Source of the DNA: an uncultured Flavobacteriales bacterium
GTDB lineage: Bacteria; Bacteroidota; Bacteroidia; Flavobacteriales; BACL11
Assembly: GCA_905478765.1 (NCBI GenBank)
Contig: CAJQJY010000005.1
Span: 1 to 64,000, forward strand
DNA: 64,000 nucleotides
Reading direction: 5' to 3'
Of the stretch, positions 30,948 through 41,145 are shown piece after piece. A program made the position numbers and the translations under genes. Numbering within the stretch: the first letter of the stretch is position 1; every line of letters starts with the position of its first letter. Below the pieces are notes generated by a model. That model was not told the origin of the DNA. It ran no database searches and saw only the letters and a list, made by a program, of their open reading frames with translations.

Positions 30948-31649
30948 TTCTGCAAAAAAGTATCTAAAATCAATACTGATAAAATTACCTAACATCTCTA
31001 AGTAGAAATTACTAGCATCATTAAAGTTTGTTAATTCATATTCAGGAACTACATAAGCGATATTTTCAAATGGCCTATGCAAACTTGCTCCAAAATAGTA
31101 ATTGCCTTTATCAATTGTTCGATATTCTAACCCTACATTTGCTAATAAGGCCATATAACCTCCATGCTTTCTATACGTATTTTGATAAAAACCTTCAATT
31201 TTATTTCCTTCTGATTTAATATCAGAAGCAAGAGTATTATAAGAAATTCCGAAAGCAGCATTTACAAACCAATCTTCTTTAATTTGAACATAAGCCAATA
31301 ATTGCAAAGGCAATTCGTAAGTTCTCATTCCAAATTCAGAGTAGTCATCAATAGAAATGCTATCACTTTTTAAGATGCCTAATTTATAATTTCTTTGGAT
31401 GTAATTAAGTCCTGATTCAACTGAAAAAGTGTGGTTGATTTTATGTCTGATAACCATACCCATTGAATATGAGTATTTAGGTTTTAAGTCAAAAAAGTAA
31501 CCTTCAGAATTGCTTTCTATATTTGAAGCGTCAAAAAAAGAAATAGGAATAATTGGCTTGTATTGTAAGCCAAAAGTTGTTTCTGATTTTTGTGCTTTAA
31601 GACTTGAAAAGCAAATTGTAAATAGTAAAATTAATAACCTATTGTTCAT
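30945..31649 (-). CDS. Outer membrane beta-barrel (PorT-like) protein
   Basis: Signal peptide (MNNRLLILLFTICFSSLKAQ), beta-strand pattern, 'GLEYRTIDKGNYYFGASLHRPF'. Confidence 0.7.
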   Translation of the reverse strand: MNNRLLILLFTICFSSLKAQKSETTFGLQYKPIIPISFFDASNIESNSEGYFFDLKPKYSYSMGMVIRHKINHTFSVESGLNYIQRNYKLGILKSDSISIDDYSEFGMRTYELPLQLLAYVQIKEDWFVNAAFGISYNTLASDIKSEGNKIEGFYQNTYRKHGGYMALLANVGLEYRTIDKGNYYFGASLHRPFENIAYVVPEYELTNFNDASNFYLEMLGNFISIDFRYFFAE

Positions 31650-32238
31650 TTGCAACTACAACAATATCAGGGTTAATCTTTTGTTTCAATAATGATTCTA
31701 TTCCTCCTTTTAAAGTGCTAGTTGCTGAAGGGCAACCACTACATGCCCCTTTTAAATCAACTGAAACAATATTATCAATATAGGAATGTAATGTAATTGC
31801 TCCACCATCACTTTCTACTGCAGGTTTAATATATTCATCTAAAATTGCAATCACTTCTTTTTCATTATCAGAATACTCTTTAATAATTACTATTTTTTCA
31901 TTAGTATCATCTTCTTTATTTGAAGTACCTGTTTCTTCAGAAATATGTTCAGTATAATTCTTTATCCCCTCAGAATTCAAATGGTCAGCAATAAATATCC
32001 TTAATTGCATAGCAATATCTTCCCATTCAATAGTATCTTTCTTAGCAATTGAAATAAAATTAGAACTTATATAAAGACTTTTGATAAAAGGAAATTTCAT
32101 TAATTCTTCTGCAATAGTAATTCCTTGTGTTTCTTGGATGCTATTAATTTCAATACTTTTATCTGCCAACATCCTGTTTGAAACAAATTTCATCACTTCA
32201 GGATTTGGAGTACTCTCAGCATAGATGCTATAATTCAT
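31639..32238 (-). CDS. NifU/Nfu-type Fe-S scaffold protein
   Basis: N-term Nfu_N 'YAESTPNPEVMKFVSNRML', C-term 'IKPAVESDGGAITLHSYIDNIVSVDLKGACSGCPSATSTLKGGIESLL'. Confidence 0.92.
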   Translation of the reverse strand: MNYSIYAESTPNPEVMKFVSNRMLADKSIEINSIQETQGITIAEELMKFPFIKSLYISSNFISIAKKDTIEWEDIAMQLRIFIADHLNSEGIKNYTEHISEETGTSNKEDDTNEKIVIIKEYSDNEKEVIAILDEYIKPAVESDGGAITLHSYIDNIVSVDLKGACSGCPSATSTLKGGIESLLKQKINPDIVVVANEQ

Positions 32239-32277
32239 AATTGTTTATTTTTGGCAAAAATACAAACTTAAAAATCT

Positions 32278-32793
32278 ATGGCATTAATAAAAGAGGTAAA
32301 AGGTAAGCAACCAGTTTTTGGAGAAAATATTTATTTAGCAGATAACGCAACAATAGTTGGGGAGGTAGAGATGGGAGATGATTGTAGTGTTTGGTTTTCA
32401 GCAGTTGTTAGAGGTGATGTTAATTCCATCAAAATTGGGAATAAAGTAAATATACAAGATGGGGCAGTTGTGCATTGTACTTATCAAAAAGCAGCAACTA
32501 TTCTTGGGAATAACGTTTCTGTAGGGCATAATGCTTTAGTACATGGTTGTACTATAAAGGATAATGTGCTTATTGGGATGGGCTCCATTGTAATGGATAA
32601 TGTGGTAGTAGAGAGCAACTCAATAGTTGCTGCTGGAGCTGTAGTTTTAGAAGGGACACACATTGAATCTGGAACAATTTATGCAGGAGTTCCAGCTAAA
32701 AAAGTAAAAGAACTAAATGAGGAACAAACTGCAAGATTAATTGAAGGAATTTCAGATAATTATGTGATGTATTCTTCTTGGTTTAAAGATTAA
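32278..32793 (+). CDS. Gamma-carbonic anhydrase-like hexapeptide-repeat protein
   Basis: 'CSVWFSAVVRGDVNSIKIGNKVNIQDGAVVHCTY', left-handed beta-helix repeats. Confidence 0.9.
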   Translation: MALIKEVKGKQPVFGENIYLADNATIVGEVEMGDDCSVWFSAVVRGDVNSIKIGNKVNIQDGAVVHCTYQKAATILGNNVSVGHNALVHGCTIKDNVLIGMGSIVMDNVVVESNSIVAAGAVVLEGTHIESGTIYAGVPAKKVKELNEEQTARLIEGISDNYVMYSSWFKD

Positions 32794-33590
32794 ACAAAAA
32801 GGTTTACTTCTTCTAATTTGATGTTTTCTTGAAAGAAAAATTGAGCGCATTTTTCAAATGATTTTGTGTAATTAGAAACATAAAAATGATGCTCAGTTTT
32901 TGTTAAGTAATTTAGTAAATTCTCTTTCTTCAGCTCATTTGCAATATGAATTGCTACTATATTAGCCGAGTCAATTACATTTACTCCTCCCTTATAATAC
33001 GCATCAATTTCTTTATGAATTAAAGGATAATGTGTGCACGCTAAAATTAAATGATCAATATTTTTTAACACAGGATTTGCTAAATAATTAGCAATAACTG
33101 TATTGCTAATTTTTTCATTTATAAAGCCTTCTTCTATCATTGGAGCTAATAGTGGGGTTGCTAAGGAAATAACATTTGATGTTGAACATTCTGATTTTAT
33201 TTTACTTTTATAAATGTCAGACCCAATTGTAGCTTTAGTCCCAATAACACCAATATTGTAATCAGAACAAATTTTGATTACTTCCTTAACAACTGGGTCT
33301 ATTACATTATATATAGGTGTGCTTGCTGAAACCCTATAAACACTTTCGTCAGCAACTGAAGATGCAGAATTACAAGCAATAACTATAGTTTTGCATTTTT
33401 TTTCAATTAAGAATTTTATTATTTTTCTACTAAAACTCTGTATTGCTTCTTTTGATTTTTCTCCATAAGGCAAATGTTCAGTATCTCCAAAATAGATGAT
33501 ATTCTCATTTGGTAAAACTTTGGTAATTGCGTGTGCAACTGTTAGTCCACCAATACCTGAGTCAAATATTCCAATAGGAGAATTTTTCAT
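32790..33590 (-). CDS. murI: Glutamate racemase
   Basis: 'IGIFDSGIGGLTVAHAI', 'TIVIACNSASSVA', 'LILACTHYPL'. Start trimmed to MKNSPIGIFDSG. Confidence 0.94.
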   Translation of the reverse strand: MKNSPIGIFDSGIGGLTVAHAITKVLPNENIIYFGDTEHLPYGEKSKEAIQSFSRKIIKFLIEKKCKTIVIACNSASSVADESVYRVSASTPIYNVIDPVVKEVIKICSDYNIGVIGTKATIGSDIYKSKIKSECSTSNVISLATPLLAPMIEEGFINEKISNTVIANYLANPVLKNIDHLILACTHYPLIHKEIDAYYKGGVNVIDSANIVAIHIANELKKENLLNYLTKTEHHFYVSNYTKSFEKCAQFFFQENIKLEEVNLFV

Positions 33591-33604
33591 GATATAAAAG
33601 TATA

Positions 33605-33633
33605 AAAAAAGCACCACTTAGGGTGCTTTTTTT
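33605..33633 (-). terminator. Rho-independent terminator downstream of the ompH genes
   Basis: AAAAAAAGCACC-acttag-GGTGCTTTTTTT, U-tract functional on either strand. Confidence 0.8.
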
Positions 33634-33649
33634 ATATATGTGTTTTAGT

Positions 33650-34147
33650 TTAAAGTCCTAACTTCTTTTTTACTAAAGCAATTACATTTTCACTTTCTTT
33701 AGCATAAAGGATATTTCCACTACTTTTATCAAAAATGTAAGTAAAGTTTCCTTCAGTCGCAACATCTTCTATAGCTTTTCTAGCTTTAGCTAAAATAGGC
33801 TCTAATAATTCTTGTTCTTTAGTTTGTAAAGATTGCTGAGCATTTTGTTGGAATGATTGAATTCTTTGCTCTAATCCTGTGATTTCAGCAACTTTATCTT
33901 GTTTTACTAAATCAGAAAAAGTTGATTCATTAGCTTGATATTCTTGTACGCTTTGTTGGTACTCTGCAGTCATTGATCCTAATTGAGCTTCCAAACTTTT
34001 AGCAAAATTTGCAACTTCTGTTTCAGCAGTTTTTCTCTCAGGCATTAACATTAATAATTCTTGTGAATCAATATAGCCAAACTTGTTTTGTGCAATTGAA
34101 CTTAAAGTTAAAAAACTTAAAAGTGCTAGGAATGTAATTTTTTTCAT
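33650..34147 (-). CDS. OmpH/Skp-family periplasmic chaperone
   Basis: Signal peptide, 'KFGYIDSQELLMLMPERKTAETEVANFAKSLEAQL', coiled coil, 'FTYIFDKSSGNILYAKES'. Confidence 0.9.
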   Translation of the reverse strand: MKKITFLALLSFLTLSSIAQNKFGYIDSQELLMLMPERKTAETEVANFAKSLEAQLGSMTAEYQQSVQEYQANESTFSDLVKQDKVAEITGLEQRIQSFQQNAQQSLQTKEQELLEPILAKARKAIEDVATEGNFTYIFDKSSGNILYAKESENVIALVKKKLGL

Positions 34148-34187
34148 TGTGTGTTATTTGTTGTTTAGTTATTATTTTTAATTGTTA

Positions 34188-34697
34188 TTAGTACCCCATT
34201 AGTTCAAGTACTTTGTCTGATTTATCTAGGTTGTCATTTTTATAAAGCATGATTAAATCACTAGAGCTATCAAAAATTACTTGGTACTTATTGTTAGCTG
34301 CTAATTGCTGAATTGCATCATGAATTTTATCTTGTATTGGTCTTATCAACTCTTGTCTTTTAGCATACAAGTCACCTTCAGGTCCAAAATATTTTTGTTG
34401 TAAATTTTTTGCACCTGTTTCTTTCTTGATGATTGCTTCCTCTCTTTTAGTTTTCATTTCATCAGTAAGTAAAACTTGTTCTTGTTGATAGGCTCTATAC
34501 ATTTGTTCTACATCAGCATATTTGTTCTCAATTTCTTTCTGCCAATCAGCTGATAATGCATCTAATTTATCTTGCGCCTGTCTGAACTCAGGTATTTTAT
34601 TTAGTATATAATCTGTATCAACATAAGCAAATTTTTGTGCATTGGAATTTGTTATTGTTAAGAAACTTACTGCTAAAATTAAAAATATTTTTTTCAT
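34188..34697 (-). CDS. OmpH/Skp-family periplasmic chaperone (second copy)
   Basis: 'KFAYVDTDYILNKIPEFRQAQDKLDALSADWQKEIENKYADVEQMYRAYQ'. Confidence 0.9.
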   Translation of the reverse strand: MKKIFLILAVSFLTITNSNAQKFAYVDTDYILNKIPEFRQAQDKLDALSADWQKEIENKYADVEQMYRAYQQEQVLLTDEMKTKREEAIIKKETGAKNLQQKYFGPEGDLYAKRQELIRPIQDKIHDAIQQLAANNKYQVIFDSSSDLIMLYKNDNLDKSDKVLELMGY

Positions 34698-34728
34698 AAT
34701 TTATTGTTTTAAAAGTTTACAAATCTAA

Positions 34729-37281
34729 TTAAAATTGCTGACCAATAGAGAAGTGAAATTGCCCTCCATTTGCATCAGGGTTAGTAGGTATTTCATCAAG
34801 TCCCCATCCATAGTCAAGTCCCATCATTCCAATCATTGGAAGCATTATTCTTACCCCAAATCCTGCTGATCTTTTCACTCCAAAAGGATTAAAGTTATCA
34901 AACTTATCCCATGCATTCCCTGCTTCTAAGAAACCTAATGCATATACTGTTGAGCTTGGGTTTAAGCTAATTGCATACCTCAGTTCAGTTGTATATTTAT
35001 TGTAAATAGTTGCTCCAGTTTGAGGTGATAAAGTATTATTTCCATAACCTCTTAATGAAATCAACTCTCTACCATCAAATTGATAGCCCATTCCACTCAT
35101 ACCATCTCCTCCAACATAAAATCTTTCAAATGGAGCTACTCCTAAATCATTATTATAAGCCCCTAATAGTCCCATCTCAATTCTAGTGTTTAATACCAAT
35201 TTATCAGTAAAAGCAGAGAACCAAGATGATTTGAATTTCCATTTGTAATATTCTATCCAAGAATATTTCTCTTGGTCAGAAACTGAAGAATAATCATCAA
35301 TTCCATCAAATATTGAATATGGAGGTGTAACTTTTAAACTTAATGAAAAGTTTGAACCTCTTCTAGGGAATATTATCTGATCTGTTGAGTTCCTACCAAC
35401 TTTTATATTGTAGTTTACATTATTTGAAAAACCATTTCTGAATGAGAAAAAAGATTGGGAATTAATCAACTTGTATTGCTGAAAATTAATTCCATTATAA
35501 AGAGTGAAATAATCATCAGGATATTTTAATCTTTTTCCTAATCCGATAGTTAAACCAGTAATCTCAATTGCTTCTCTTTGTTCATCTGTTTGTCCGTTTG
35601 ATGAAATTGATTTGTATAAAGAAACACTTAATGATGTTGGTTTTTTCCCGCCAAGCCAAGGTTCTGTAAATGAAAGGTTATAGTTTTGGTAGTAAATTCC
35701 ATTTGATGATGCTGTTAACGAAAGTCTTTGACCATCTCCAGATGGTAATGGCGCCCATTTGTCTTTTTTAAAGATATTTCTTGTAGAGAAATTTGCAAAT
35801 GTGAGTCCTAATGAACCAACAATTCTCCCTGCCCCCCAACCTCCTTGTAATTGTATTTGGTCAGATGATTTTTCTTCAACCACATAAGTAATGTCAACCT
35901 CATTTCTAACTTGATCAGGATCAATTTTTACATCAAATTTCTCAGGGTTAAAATATTGCATTTGAGAAAGTTCTCTTTGAGATCGCATAATATCAGAACG
36001 CTTAAACAAATCGCCAGGTCGAGTTCTTAACTCACGCATTATCACATGGTCATTTGTTTTAGTATTTCCTTTAATCATTACTTTGTTTACCCTAGCTTGC
36101 TTACCTTCATAAACTCTAACTTCTAAGTCAATTTTTCTGTCAGAAGCTGCTACTTCAATAGGAGTTGCATTAAAGAATAAATAACCATCATCTAGATAAA
36201 GCGAGCTGATATCCGTTCCTTCCTGGCTTCCAAATAATCTAGAATCTAAAACAGTTTGGTCAAAAATATCCCCACTTTCAATCCCTAATTGTCTGATTAA
36301 TTCTGCTGATGAGTAAACTGTATTTCCAACAAATGAAATATTACCAAACTTATATGTTTCTCCTTCAGAAATTGTCATTTCAATAGTCATAGTGTTATCA
36401 CTATTCATATAAGCTGTATCTCTAATGATTCTCGCATCACGATAACCAACTTCATTGTATTTAGAGATGATGTTTTTCTTGTCATCCTCATAATTCTTAT
36501 CAATAAATTTTGAGATTTTGAAAATACGCCAGAAATTTTTTGATTTTGTTTCTTTCATGCTTTTCTTAAGCTTGTAATCGCTTACTGCATAAACGGTATC
36601 CTTACGGTTAAGAATGGTTTTTTTAGGATTAAGAATTTTAGTTCTTCCTTTTACAATAATCTCTTTTATCTTAACTTTTTTTCCTTTAGTTATGTTAAAA
36701 ATTAAGTTCTCAGAATTAGCTGTTGCAGTATCTGTAACGGTTAAATAGCCAATTGTTACATTGTAAAATCCTTTATTGATATAGAATTTCTTTATTTTAT
36801 TAATGCTGTTATTAATGAGGTTTTGAGTTAAGACTTTCCCTCTCATTAATTTCAAGTCTTCCTTCAAAGTTGTAACATCCGATTTACTAACTTTTTTTCC
36901 TTTAAATTTAAATTTTGAAAGCCTGCTGTGTTCTTTTAAATCAATGTTTAGGAAAACAACTTCTCCATCAATTTTCTCAATAGTAATATTTACATCAGCA
37001 AATAATCCTTGCTTCCATAGTTTTGTAATTGCTGATGTAATATTATCACCAGGTATTTTAATTTTTTCCCCAACTTCTAGTCCTGAAATAGAGATTAAAG
37101 TATTGTTATTAAGATGATCAGCACCATTTACCATAATCCCTCCTATTTCATAGGTTTTTGGAGCTGAATAATCCAATCCATCAGTAGTTTGAGCATTGAT
37201 AGCAATGCTCATTAAACTGAATATTAAAAGTGCAATTTTTTTCAAAATGTTAATTCTGTATTTGTTCTGTTGTTTTTCCAA
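34729..37281 (-). CDS. bamA: Outer membrane protein assembly factor BamA
   Basis: Multiple POTRA repeats plus C-terminal Omp85 barrel 'FYVGGDGMSGMGYQFDGRELISLRGYGNN', ends 'FHFSIGQQF'. Confidence 0.93.
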   Translation of the reverse strand: MEKQQNKYRINILKKIALLIFSLMSIAINAQTTDGLDYSAPKTYEIGGIMVNGADHLNNNTLISISGLEVGEKIKIPGDNITSAITKLWKQGLFADVNITIEKIDGEVVFLNIDLKEHSRLSKFKFKGKKVSKSDVTTLKEDLKLMRGKVLTQNLINNSINKIKKFYINKGFYNVTIGYLTVTDTATANSENLIFNITKGKKVKIKEIIVKGRTKILNPKKTILNRKDTVYAVSDYKLKKSMKETKSKNFWRIFKISKFIDKNYEDDKKNIISKYNEVGYRDARIIRDTAYMNSDNTMTIEMTISEGETYKFGNISFVGNTVYSSAELIRQLGIESGDIFDQTVLDSRLFGSQEGTDISSLYLDDGYLFFNATPIEVAASDRKIDLEVRVYEGKQARVNKVMIKGNTKTNDHVIMRELRTRPGDLFKRSDIMRSQRELSQMQYFNPEKFDVKIDPDQVRNEVDITYVVEEKSSDQIQLQGGWGAGRIVGSLGLTFANFSTRNIFKKDKWAPLPSGDGQRLSLTASSNGIYYQNYNLSFTEPWLGGKKPTSLSVSLYKSISSNGQTDEQREAIEITGLTIGLGKRLKYPDDYFTLYNGINFQQYKLINSQSFFSFRNGFSNNVNYNIKVGRNSTDQIIFPRRGSNFSLSLKVTPPYSIFDGIDDYSSVSDQEKYSWIEYYKWKFKSSWFSAFTDKLVLNTRIEMGLLGAYNNDLGVAPFERFYVGGDGMSGMGYQFDGRELISLRGYGNNTLSPQTGATIYNKYTTELRYAISLNPSSTVYALGFLEAGNAWDKFDNFNPFGVKRSAGFGVRIMLPMIGMMGLDYGWGLDEIPTNPDANGGQFHFSIGQQF

Positions 37282-37972
37282 ATCTTCTTTCTCTGCTTTG
37301 ATAATCTAATATCGCTTTTGCTAAATCGGCTCTTCTAAAATCTGGCCATAATGTATCAGTAAAATACAATTCGGAATATGCAATTTGCCAAAGTAAGAAA
37401 TTGCTAATTCTGTATTCTCCACTAGTTCTTATTAATAATTCAGGGTCAGGAACGCTTTTTGTACTAAGATATTGCTGAAATTGTTCTTCAGTAATTTTGT
37501 CATTTCCTACTCCCTTCTTTGTAATCTCATTTACTGCATTTAAAATATCCCATCTTCCACTGTAGCTAAGAGCTAAAACAAGTGTCATTCTGGTATTTTC
37601 TTTTGTCTTATCTATTGCTTCTGCTAGTTCCTTTTTTGCCTTTGAGGGCAAGCTATCAGTATCACCAATTGCACTTAACTTAATGTTATTGTCCATTAAG
37701 GTTTTAGTCTCTTTATTGATTGCGGATACAAGTAAAGTCATCAGGGCATTTACTTCTTTTGATGGTCGTTTCCAGTTTTCAGTTGAAAAAGCATAAAGCG
37801 TTAAAAATTCAATACCAATTTCAGCTGCAGCTTCCACAGTATCTCTAACAGCTTTTACTCCATTATTATGACCAAATATCCTAAGTTTCCCCTTGGATTT
37901 TGCCCATCTACCATTGCCATCCATGGTAATAGCTATGTGTTTAGGTAAATTATTTTTATTGATTTCTTCCAT
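37250..37972 (-). CDS. uppS: Isoprenyl (undecaprenyl diphosphate) synthase
   Basis: 'HIAITMDGNGRWAKSKGKLRIFGHNNGVKAVRDTVEAAAEIGIEFLTLYAFSTENWKRP'. Confidence 0.95.
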   Translation of the reverse strand: MEEINKNNLPKHIAITMDGNGRWAKSKGKLRIFGHNNGVKAVRDTVEAAAEIGIEFLTLYAFSTENWKRPSKEVNALMTLLVSAINKETKTLMDNNIKLSAIGDTDSLPSKAKKELAEAIDKTKENTRMTLVLALSYSGRWDILNAVNEITKKGVGNDKITEEQFQQYLSTKSVPDPELLIRTSGEYRISNFLLWQIAYSELYFTDTLWPDFRRADLAKAILDYQSRERRFGKTTEQIQN

Positions 37973-37987
37973 TAAAATGATTGCTGT

Positions 37988-38815
37988 TTAGTAATCGCAA
38001 CCTTTTGTTTTGTTAGCTAACTTAAATGAAAGTGTAATGCCAGCAAAAGAATACCAATCGTTTTTATCAGAATTTCCTCTTTGATCATCTTTCAAATGAG
38101 TCCCTAAAGGATCTGACATTTCCATCTCTGATTGAGTCATATCTTGTAGTCCATTGCCTGGAAATGTTGTACTAACATCATCCAGATAATCAGTGAATGT
38201 TTTTCTTGTACTGTACTCAAAAATGATATTAAAACTATTGCTTACAGCAATTTTAACTCCACCACCCAATGCTGCTGAAAATTGAATTAAAGAATACTTT
38301 TGCCTGTCTGGAAAAGTTGTAGACCCCTGTCCTTCAGTTCCCATTTCTTGCAAGTCAACCCAGTCTCCATTTTTATTTTCTGCTTGGGGATTAAAGTTAA
38401 AAATAGAAACTCCTCCATATACAAATGGTGTCCAAGTATATAGTGGGTTTCCTGGGTCATATGGTAAGAAATTAAATTCTACTTGCCCTGAAAGTTCGTA
38501 AACTGGAGATCTAAAATGTAACCCTCTACTTGCTGCAATTGTATCATCAGAATCTCTTTCATCAGATCTTAAATTCAAATACATAATCTCTGCTTTGTAA
38601 GCAAATCTTTTGTCAATATTTTTTCTGATAACTAAACCAGCAGCTGGTGATGATTGTTTAAAATGAACTGTATTTAAATCACCTAGATAATATGAAGATC
38701 CTATTAAAATCCCGATTTCTGTATTTGGTTTAAACTGTTGAGCTTGTATAGCATCCCCAAAAATCAAGAAACTTAATAGCAGTAAAACGGTTATTTTATG
38801 TTTAAATCTTTTCAT
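37988..38815 (-). CDS. DUF6089-family outer membrane beta-barrel protein
   Basis: Signal peptide, 'EIGILIGSSYYLGDLNTVHFKQSSPAAGLVIRKNIDKRFAYKAEIMYLNLRSDE'; conserved position between nadK and uppS in Bacteroidetes. Start trimmed to MKRFKHKIT. Confidence 0.75.
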   Translation of the reverse strand: MKRFKHKITVLLLLSFLIFGDAIQAQQFKPNTEIGILIGSSYYLGDLNTVHFKQSSPAAGLVIRKNIDKRFAYKAEIMYLNLRSDERDSDDTIAASRGLHFRSPVYELSGQVEFNFLPYDPGNPLYTWTPFVYGGVSIFNFNPQAENKNGDWVDLQEMGTEGQGSTTFPDRQKYSLIQFSAALGGGVKIAVSNSFNIIFEYSTRKTFTDYLDDVSTTFPGNGLQDMTQSEMEMSDPLGTHLKDDQRGNSDKNDWYSFAGITLSFKLANKTKGCDY

Positions 38816-38874
38816 AATCATGATATTATCAATAATTGGCAAATATAAATAATCTAGAGTTTTATAAGTAGATA

Positions 38875-39753
38875 TTAACTTCTTTTATCTAAGCCCCACA
38901 TTAACTTGTGCCTAATAGTAGCTGTAAATGAATTATTCTGAGGTTGAATTAATTTAATTTTAAAATCTGCCTTCTTAATTATAAGTTCAGTATCACTATC
39001 AAAAGCACGAGATCTTGAATCTAATGAAACTAGAGCTAACTGGTCTCTGTCCTCAACTTTTAGTTTTACCACACTATTATCATCAATTACTATTGGCCTT
39101 ACATTTAAGTTATGTGGCGCATTAGGTGTAATGATTATGTTGTTTGTTCCTGGCATAATAATTGGCCCTCCACAACTAAGCGAATATCCAGTTGATCCTG
39201 TTGGGGTTGAAACAACTAATCCATCTGCCCAATAAGTGTTCAGGAATTCATCATCAACAAATGCATCAATTCTAATCATGGATGAAGTATCTTTCTTAGA
39301 TACTGCAACTTCATTTAATGCAAAATTCTTTTCTTTAAATAGGTTTTTATCAGTATTTAATTCTAATAAAGCACGCTCATTTATCTGATAGTTTCCTTTA
39401 AGGATATCATTAACAGCATCATCAATTTGACCAGCTGAAATACTTGAAATAAAGCCTAGCCTTCCCGTATTTATTCCTAAAATAGGGATGTTAGATCCCC
39501 TTACATAAGTTACTGCTTTAAGCAATGTACCATCACCACCAATACTGAATAAAAAATCAACATTATTACCTAATGTTTCATGAGAATTGAAAGTAGTAAC
39601 AGCATTTTTAAAACGAATATTATTTTGCAAAAAAGTGTTAAATTTTTCTTCAACAATAATTTTAATATGCTCGCTTTCCAGCTTCTTAATTAAATGCTGA
39701 ATGTACTTTGAAAAATGCTCAGGATACGGACTTCCAAAAATTGCGATTGTCAT
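38875..39753 (-). CDS. nadK: NAD kinase
   Basis: 'FSIGGDGTLLKAVTYV', 'GINTGRLGFISSI', 'TPTGSTGYSLSCGGPIIMPG'. Confidence 0.94.
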   Translation of the reverse strand: MTIAIFGSPYPEHFSKYIQHLIKKLESEHIKIIVEEKFNTFLQNNIRFKNAVTTFNSHETLGNNVDFLFSIGGDGTLLKAVTYVRGSNIPILGINTGRLGFISSISAGQIDDAVNDILKGNYQINERALLELNTDKNLFKEKNFALNEVAVSKKDTSSMIRIDAFVDDEFLNTYWADGLVVSTPTGSTGYSLSCGGPIIMPGTNNIIITPNAPHNLNVRPIVIDDNSVVKLKVEDRDQLALVSLDSRSRAFDSDTELIIKKADFKIKLIQPQNNSFTATIRHKLMWGLDKRS

Positions 39754-41144
39754 AATTTATTTTTTGACCCAAATGGATTAGAAAAGTGTAAAAATACGCC
39801 TTTTTCTCCTAAATGATTAACAGAATATTCAATTCTTAATAATTTATCATAATAGGTTACATAATCTAGGGATATACCTTTTCCCCACAGTAATTTACTT
39901 TGCATAGGGTTACTAGCTTTATTTTGATTATCCCTAATGTAGCCCATATCAGAGAAAACACCAAGGTAAATAGAATAATGAGATTTGTTGAATTGTTTCA
40001 TTTTTACATAAGAAATTTCAAATTCTGTTTTTTCAACTATTGCAAATTTTAATGCTGTTTTACTGAGCCAAAATTGTTGTCCATCAACTACATAATATTC
40101 ATAACCCCTTACATAATCATTATAGCCAAACCCTTCTTCTTGTGAGTAAGGTTGATAGCCATAAGAAGCTAATTTAACAGTAAAACTACTTCCTAAAAAC
40201 AAACGATTAACGGGCTCAATATATTTTTCAGCTCTTGCTTTTAACTCAAAATGATTAATTGGACTTGTGCCTTTAAAATATTTTGTTGCTTCAGCACTAA
40301 ACTGATGCCCATGCAAAGGATAAACTATATAATCTCTGTGTTCATCAGTAAAGGAATAAGTGCTTTTATAATAGTTGCCAGAATTTGAGTTATTACCTAA
40401 GTAATTGGGGTTTTTAAAAGTGACACTATCATTAACGGAAGAAGAAAAATAATGAAGTTTTAAAGCATGTTTATAATGAATTTTTTTTCTGTATAAAAGT
40501 TCAACATTTGCTTCATAATCATTAGCTGTATACTTGTTTTCATCTTCAAAATATAACAGCTGATTATCTATTGTTTGATAATGAGTTTTCTTTCTTCTAA
40601 AGAGTTGTAGGTTTGTATTTAGCCCGATTGTTTTTTGCTTATTAAAATAAGGAATTTGATATGAAAGTAAATAATGTTCTTTAAATCCCCTTCTTATTTT
40701 GAATTGCAAAAGTTCGTTTCTTCCTCTAAAATTTTCCCAATTTAAGAAAATCCCATAATTTAATCTTGAAAAATCAGAATAATCATTTGATTTAAATTCA
40801 TCCCACCAAGTGTTGAAATTTCTTTCTGATATTTCAAAAACAGGATAGGGCCAGAAATACCATTTTTCTGTTACTTCAATATAGATATTTCCCTCATTTT
40901 GAGTTATCTCTACAAAATTGAATAATTTTAAATTATTTAAATTTTCAGTACTTTCTTTTATTTTTTCCTTGAGAATGTCTTGATTATAATTCTCGTTCTT
41001 TTGAAAAGTAACTTCTCTTAGAATAATTTCTTTTTTAGTTTTATTATTTCCTAAAATCTCAACATTTAAAATGGTAGTTTCACTTTGAGAAAAAACGAAA
41101 GTTGAGCTAAAAAAAAGAAAAAAGATTAATGAAAGTTTCTTCAT
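39750..41144 (-). CDS. Small Omp85-family (POTRA plus barrel) outer membrane protein
   Basis: Signal peptide, single POTRA-like N-term 'ILNVEILGNNKTKKEIILREVTFQKNE', barrel with 'FGYNDYVRGYEYYVVDGQQFWLSKTALKFAI'. Confidence 0.75.
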   Translation of the reverse strand: MKKLSLIFFLFFSSTFVFSQSETTILNVEILGNNKTKKEIILREVTFQKNENYNQDILKEKIKESTENLNNLKLFNFVEITQNEGNIYIEVTEKWYFWPYPVFEISERNFNTWWDEFKSNDYSDFSRLNYGIFLNWENFRGRNELLQFKIRRGFKEHYLLSYQIPYFNKQKTIGLNTNLQLFRRKKTHYQTIDNQLLYFEDENKYTANDYEANVELLYRKKIHYKHALKLHYFSSSVNDSVTFKNPNYLGNNSNSGNYYKSTYSFTDEHRDYIVYPLHGHQFSAEATKYFKGTSPINHFELKARAEKYIEPVNRLFLGSSFTVKLASYGYQPYSQEEGFGYNDYVRGYEYYVVDGQQFWLSKTALKFAIVEKTEFEISYVKMKQFNKSHYSIYLGVFSDMGYIRDNQNKASNPMQSKLLWGKGISLDYVTYYDKLLRIEYSVNHLGEKGVFLHFSNPFGSKNKL

Positions 41145-41145
41145 T

